Below are positions 7,170 through 8,674 of a stretch of 8,674 nucleotides of DNA, one piece after another. A model generated the notes under the pieces. The model saw only the letters and a program-made list of their open reading frames with translations, had not been told where the DNA came from and did not search any database. Position 1 is the first letter of the stretch; each line of letters starts with the position of its first letter. The position numbers were made by a program, and so were the translations under genes. Source of the stretch: Chryseobacterium gleum (GTDB taxonomy: Bacteria; Bacteroidota; Bacteroidia; UBA10329); NCBI GenBank assembly GCA_945874195.1, contig CAMCFW010000069.1:1-8674 (forward strand). Reading direction: 5' to 3'.

Positions 7170-7200
7170 CAAAAGTACCCTTTGCGCAAAGGGCAGACAA
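7170..7200 (-). promoter_or_regulatory. Bacteroidota-type promoter of guaA (TTG - 20 bp - TACTTTTG)
   Basis: The minus strand has TTG at 7200-7198, a 20-bp spacer, then TACTTTTG at 7177-7170. This fits the Bacteroidota primary sigma consensus (TTG-like -33 box, 19-21 bp, TAnnTTTG). Transcription would begin only about 10-15 nt before the guaA ATG at 7151, leaving no room for a guanine riboswitch. It is the only promoter-like sequence seen for the guaA-LysM/PBP1-hemF set. Confidence 0.7.
7178..7193. repeat. Perfect 16-bp palindrome CCCTTTGCGCAAAGGG in the guaA promoter spacer
   Basis: The sequence is its own exact reverse complement over 16 bp and directly abuts the -7 box of the guaA promoter, filling 16 of the 20 spacer bases. 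Two readings are possible. It may be an operator for a dimeric repressor or activator of guaA. Alternatively, in RNA from the upstream peptidase gene it forms a hairpin (CCCUUU/AAAGGG stem, GCGC loop) followed by UACUUUU, which could act as that gene's terminator about 54 nt after its stop. Both could hold at once. Confidence 0.6.
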
Positions 7201-7246
7201 TTGCGTATCACGAATTATTCCATCAGTTACTAACGCCCGATGATTG

Positions 7247-7969
7247 TCATTTGCATGTTGGGGAGATGCCCGAAACATACCCCGCAATTTCTTTCAAACT
7301 CAGCGACCCTGCACCCGCAAAACCTACCAATTCAACTTCCGCCACGTGCTTTGAATGATAGGCCTGAAATCTTTTGGCTGCTGACAGATAGCTCCAATGC
7401 CATTCTTCTTCTTCGTAGCCGTTCGGGCGGTCGGTGTTCTTGGTTGAATAGACCTGACAGAATCCGAATTTGCTGGCATTCATAACCAGCCATTCGTATT
7501 CCTTTCGGCCCTTTCCGCTTTTAAAGTAGCTTGAACTTAAGGAATTGATGTCGATGTCTGTGCCCCAATGATGACGCGAAGTTCCTGGCATGGAACTGTA
7601 TCGGAGTATTTCTTTGGCTCGAAGCGCTGGATCAGGAATACTCTGCTTCAGGTTCTTTCCGTTCACCAAACGATCTCCATTCCATTTCGATTCCCATATC
7701 CGTTTCTGATGATTGAAACTCCGAGTGGCCGAGATCACTTTCAATTGAATACCATCGGATGCGGCACTTTCGGCCATCGACCGGAACGAATCAAGTGCAT
7801 CTTTCCGCAGAAACATTCCTTCCTTATCGGCCAAGGAAATTGGAACCTTGGCAAAATCGGGATGAGAGGTCGGTTCGAACTTTCCCAGCACGTATTGAAG
7901 CGAATCGGTGATCTGAGCTGTTGAAGCCAGTGAACTTATGAATAACAGGATGGTTATGGGGATTCTCAT
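7247..7969 (-). CDS. Exported M15 family (VanY/DacB-like) zinc peptidase, probable cell-wall carboxypeptidase
   Basis: The 240-residue protein has a signal peptide (RIPITILLFISSLASTA, likely cut before Q19) and no lipobox, so it should act in the periplasm or outside. The LAS-type metallopeptidase core is clear: SRHHWGTDID (131-140) supplies zinc ligands H133 and D140, and EEWHW (188-192) supplies the general base E188 and third ligand H191. SATRSF (80-85) carries the arginine that contacts substrate in VanY-type enzymes. The family trims D-alanine or related residues from peptidoglycan stem peptides; whether this one is a D,D- or L,D-carboxypeptidase cannot be told. ATG at 7969 is chosen because it starts the signal peptide and overlaps the upstream stop codon as ATGA; a longer frame to 8080 would run inside the upstream gene and put 37 non-signal residues in front. 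It is probably co-transcribed and translationally coupled with the upstream T9SS cargo gene. Confidence 0.9.
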   Translation of the reverse strand: MRIPITILLFISSLASTAQITDSLQYVLGKFEPTSHPDFAKVPISLADKEGMFLRKDALDSFRSMAESAASDGIQLKVISATRSFNHQKRIWESKWNGDRLVNGKNLKQSIPDPALRAKEILRYSSMPGTSRHHWGTDIDINSLSSSYFKSGKGRKEYEWLVMNASKFGFCQVYSTKNTDRPNGYEEEEWHWSYLSAAKRFQAYHSKHVAEVELVGFAGAGSLSLKEIAGYVSGISPTCK

Positions 7970-8673
7970 TCGTAGAGCACGGTCACGAATCCTGCATAAT
8001 CCATGCCACGCACTACTGCGATATAATAATAGGTGCCTTCGGACACCAGATCGCCTGTTCGTTGGGTTCCATCCCAGCAATTTCCTCCGTGTTTTTCAGA
8101 ATTGTATAATAATCGCCCCCAACGGCTGAATATCTTAAGCGTGAAGCATTCGTCCAGATTTCCATCAAAATCAGGTTTAAAACAATCGTTCACATCGTCT
8201 CCGTTGGGTGTGAACACGTTCGGATAAGAAACCAGTACCGAATCTGCTGTATACCATCCGTTCATGTAATCGATGGTCAGCGTATCGATGCATGAACCAC
8301 TGTTATTCGAAACTATAAGGCTAACAACTGGGCCATCGCCAGGTTCGAAAATAACAAACGGTTCGAATTCGTTGGTAAGATCTCCACCTATGTTCCATTC
8401 AAAATCATTGGCATTTTGCGACAAGTTGATGAACTTGACCGAGTCTCCTTGACAACTTTGACTGATCAGGATATCAAAAAGAGCTTCAGGTCCGAGGAGT
8501 GAGCCGAGCTGAACGTGGGCGGTGTCTTGACACGCTCCGTCCGAAGCCGTGACAACGTAATTGTCATTGAATCCGGCTGTGATGTATGTGCTGGCAGCGG
8601 TCGGGTTGCTGACCCCTGCCGTTGGCGACCACGAATAACTTGAACCACCTACTGCCGTGACCAGAATGCTGTC
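7966..8673 (-). CDS. T9SS type B cargo surface protein, C-terminal 235 residues only
   Basis: The frame is open from the right window edge to TGA at 7968-7966, so the N-terminus lies outside. Visible residues 1-58 look like the end of an Ig-like module (GGSSYSWSP ... NYVVTASDGAC). Residues about 62-147 form a PKD-like module in which the usual W-x-F-G-D-G core is degenerate (EWNIGGDL), with paired cysteines 75 and 128. Residues about 148-235 are the gliding-motility-associated C-terminal domain (CHU_C/type B sorting signal): PNVFTPNGDDVND, then LKIFSRWGRLLYNS, WDGTQRTGDLVSEGTYYY and GFVTVLYE at the very end. By family knowledge this domain directs export across the outer membrane by the type IX secretion system and retention at or release from the surface. 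Any internal start such as the TTG at 8424 is not real, because homologous sequence continues upstream of it. Confidence 0.93.
   Translation of the reverse strand, partial: DSILVTAVGGSSYSWSPTAGVSNPTAASTYITAGFNDNYVVTASDGACQDTAHVQLGSLLGPEALFDILISQSCQGDSVKFINLSQNANDFEWNIGGDLTNEFEPFVIFEPGDGPVVSLIVSNNSGSCIDTLTIDYMNGWYTADSVLVSYPNVFTPNGDDVNDCFKPDFDGNLDECFTLKIFSRWGRLLYNSEKHGGNCWDGTQRTGDLVSEGTYYYIAVVRGMDYAGFVTVLYE
7969..8220 (-). other. Type B T9SS C-terminal sorting domain (CHU_C-like)
   Basis: This covers the last 84 residues of the right-edge protein. It shows the family hallmarks in order: NVFTPNGDxVND, C-F-x-L-K-I-F-x-R-W-G-R-L-L-Y, a central CWDG, V-x-E-GTYYY and a terminal G-x-V-T-V. The domain ends exactly at the stop codon, as expected for a C-terminal secretion signal, so the protein is intact at this end. 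Its presence implies that the genome encodes a type IX secretion system with its type B partner proteins. Confidence 0.92.
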
Positions 8674-8674
8674 T

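Noticed and set aside
7970..8080. Longer N-terminus for the M15 peptidase (start at 8080)
   Set aside because: The extra 37 residues lie inside the cargo gene's conserved sorting domain in another frame and would bury the signal peptide. The ATG at 7969 explains everything.

Overview
The window comes from a Bacteroidota genome, most likely an aerobic or microaerobic member of the Flavobacteriia or a related class. Three things point there: a type B type IX secretion system (T9SS) sorting domain on the protein at the right edge, a long PKD/Ig-like surface protein at the left edge, and promoter boxes of the Bacteroidota form TAnnTTTG. Signal peptides ending in A-Q or G-Q agree with this. I cannot name the genus.

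All six genes lie on the minus strand, so they are read here from right to left. (1) 8673-7966 is the 3' end of a large T9SS cargo protein with Ig/PKD-like modules and a C-terminal CHU_C-type sorting domain. (2) 7969-7247 is an exported LAS-type (VanY/DacB-like) M15 zinc peptidase whose ATG overlaps the cargo gene's stop codon as ATGA. (3) A 95-bp gap holds a good Bacteroidota promoter, with a perfect 16-bp palindrome filling most of the spacer between its two boxes. (4) 7151-5622 is guaA, a complete GMP synthase. (5) 5619-3958 is an exported protein with two LysM domains and a type I periplasmic-binding-protein fold, starting 2 bp after guaA. (6) 3961-3059 is hemF, the oxygen-dependent coproporphyrinogen III oxidase, starting with TTG inside a TTGA overlap with gene 5. 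(7) A 253-bp gap has a TAnnTTTG box but no strong terminator. (8) 2805-1 is a 935-codon uninterrupted reading frame with a signal peptide, an L-type lectin domain and nine PKD or Ig-like modules; it runs off the left edge.

Genes 4-6 look like one operon: they are separated by 2 bp or overlap, and the only promoter-like sequence is in front of guaA. The operon joins a nucleotide-synthesis enzyme, an envelope protein of unknown role and a heme-synthesis enzyme. Genes 1-2 form a second translationally coupled pair that joins a surface protein to a cell-wall peptidase. I found no tRNA, rRNA, CRISPR array, insertion sequence or attachment site. No gene shows a frameshift or a lost catalytic residue. 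The parts with the least settled function are the LysM/PBP1 protein, the surface-protein/peptidase pair and the palindrome in the guaA promoter.
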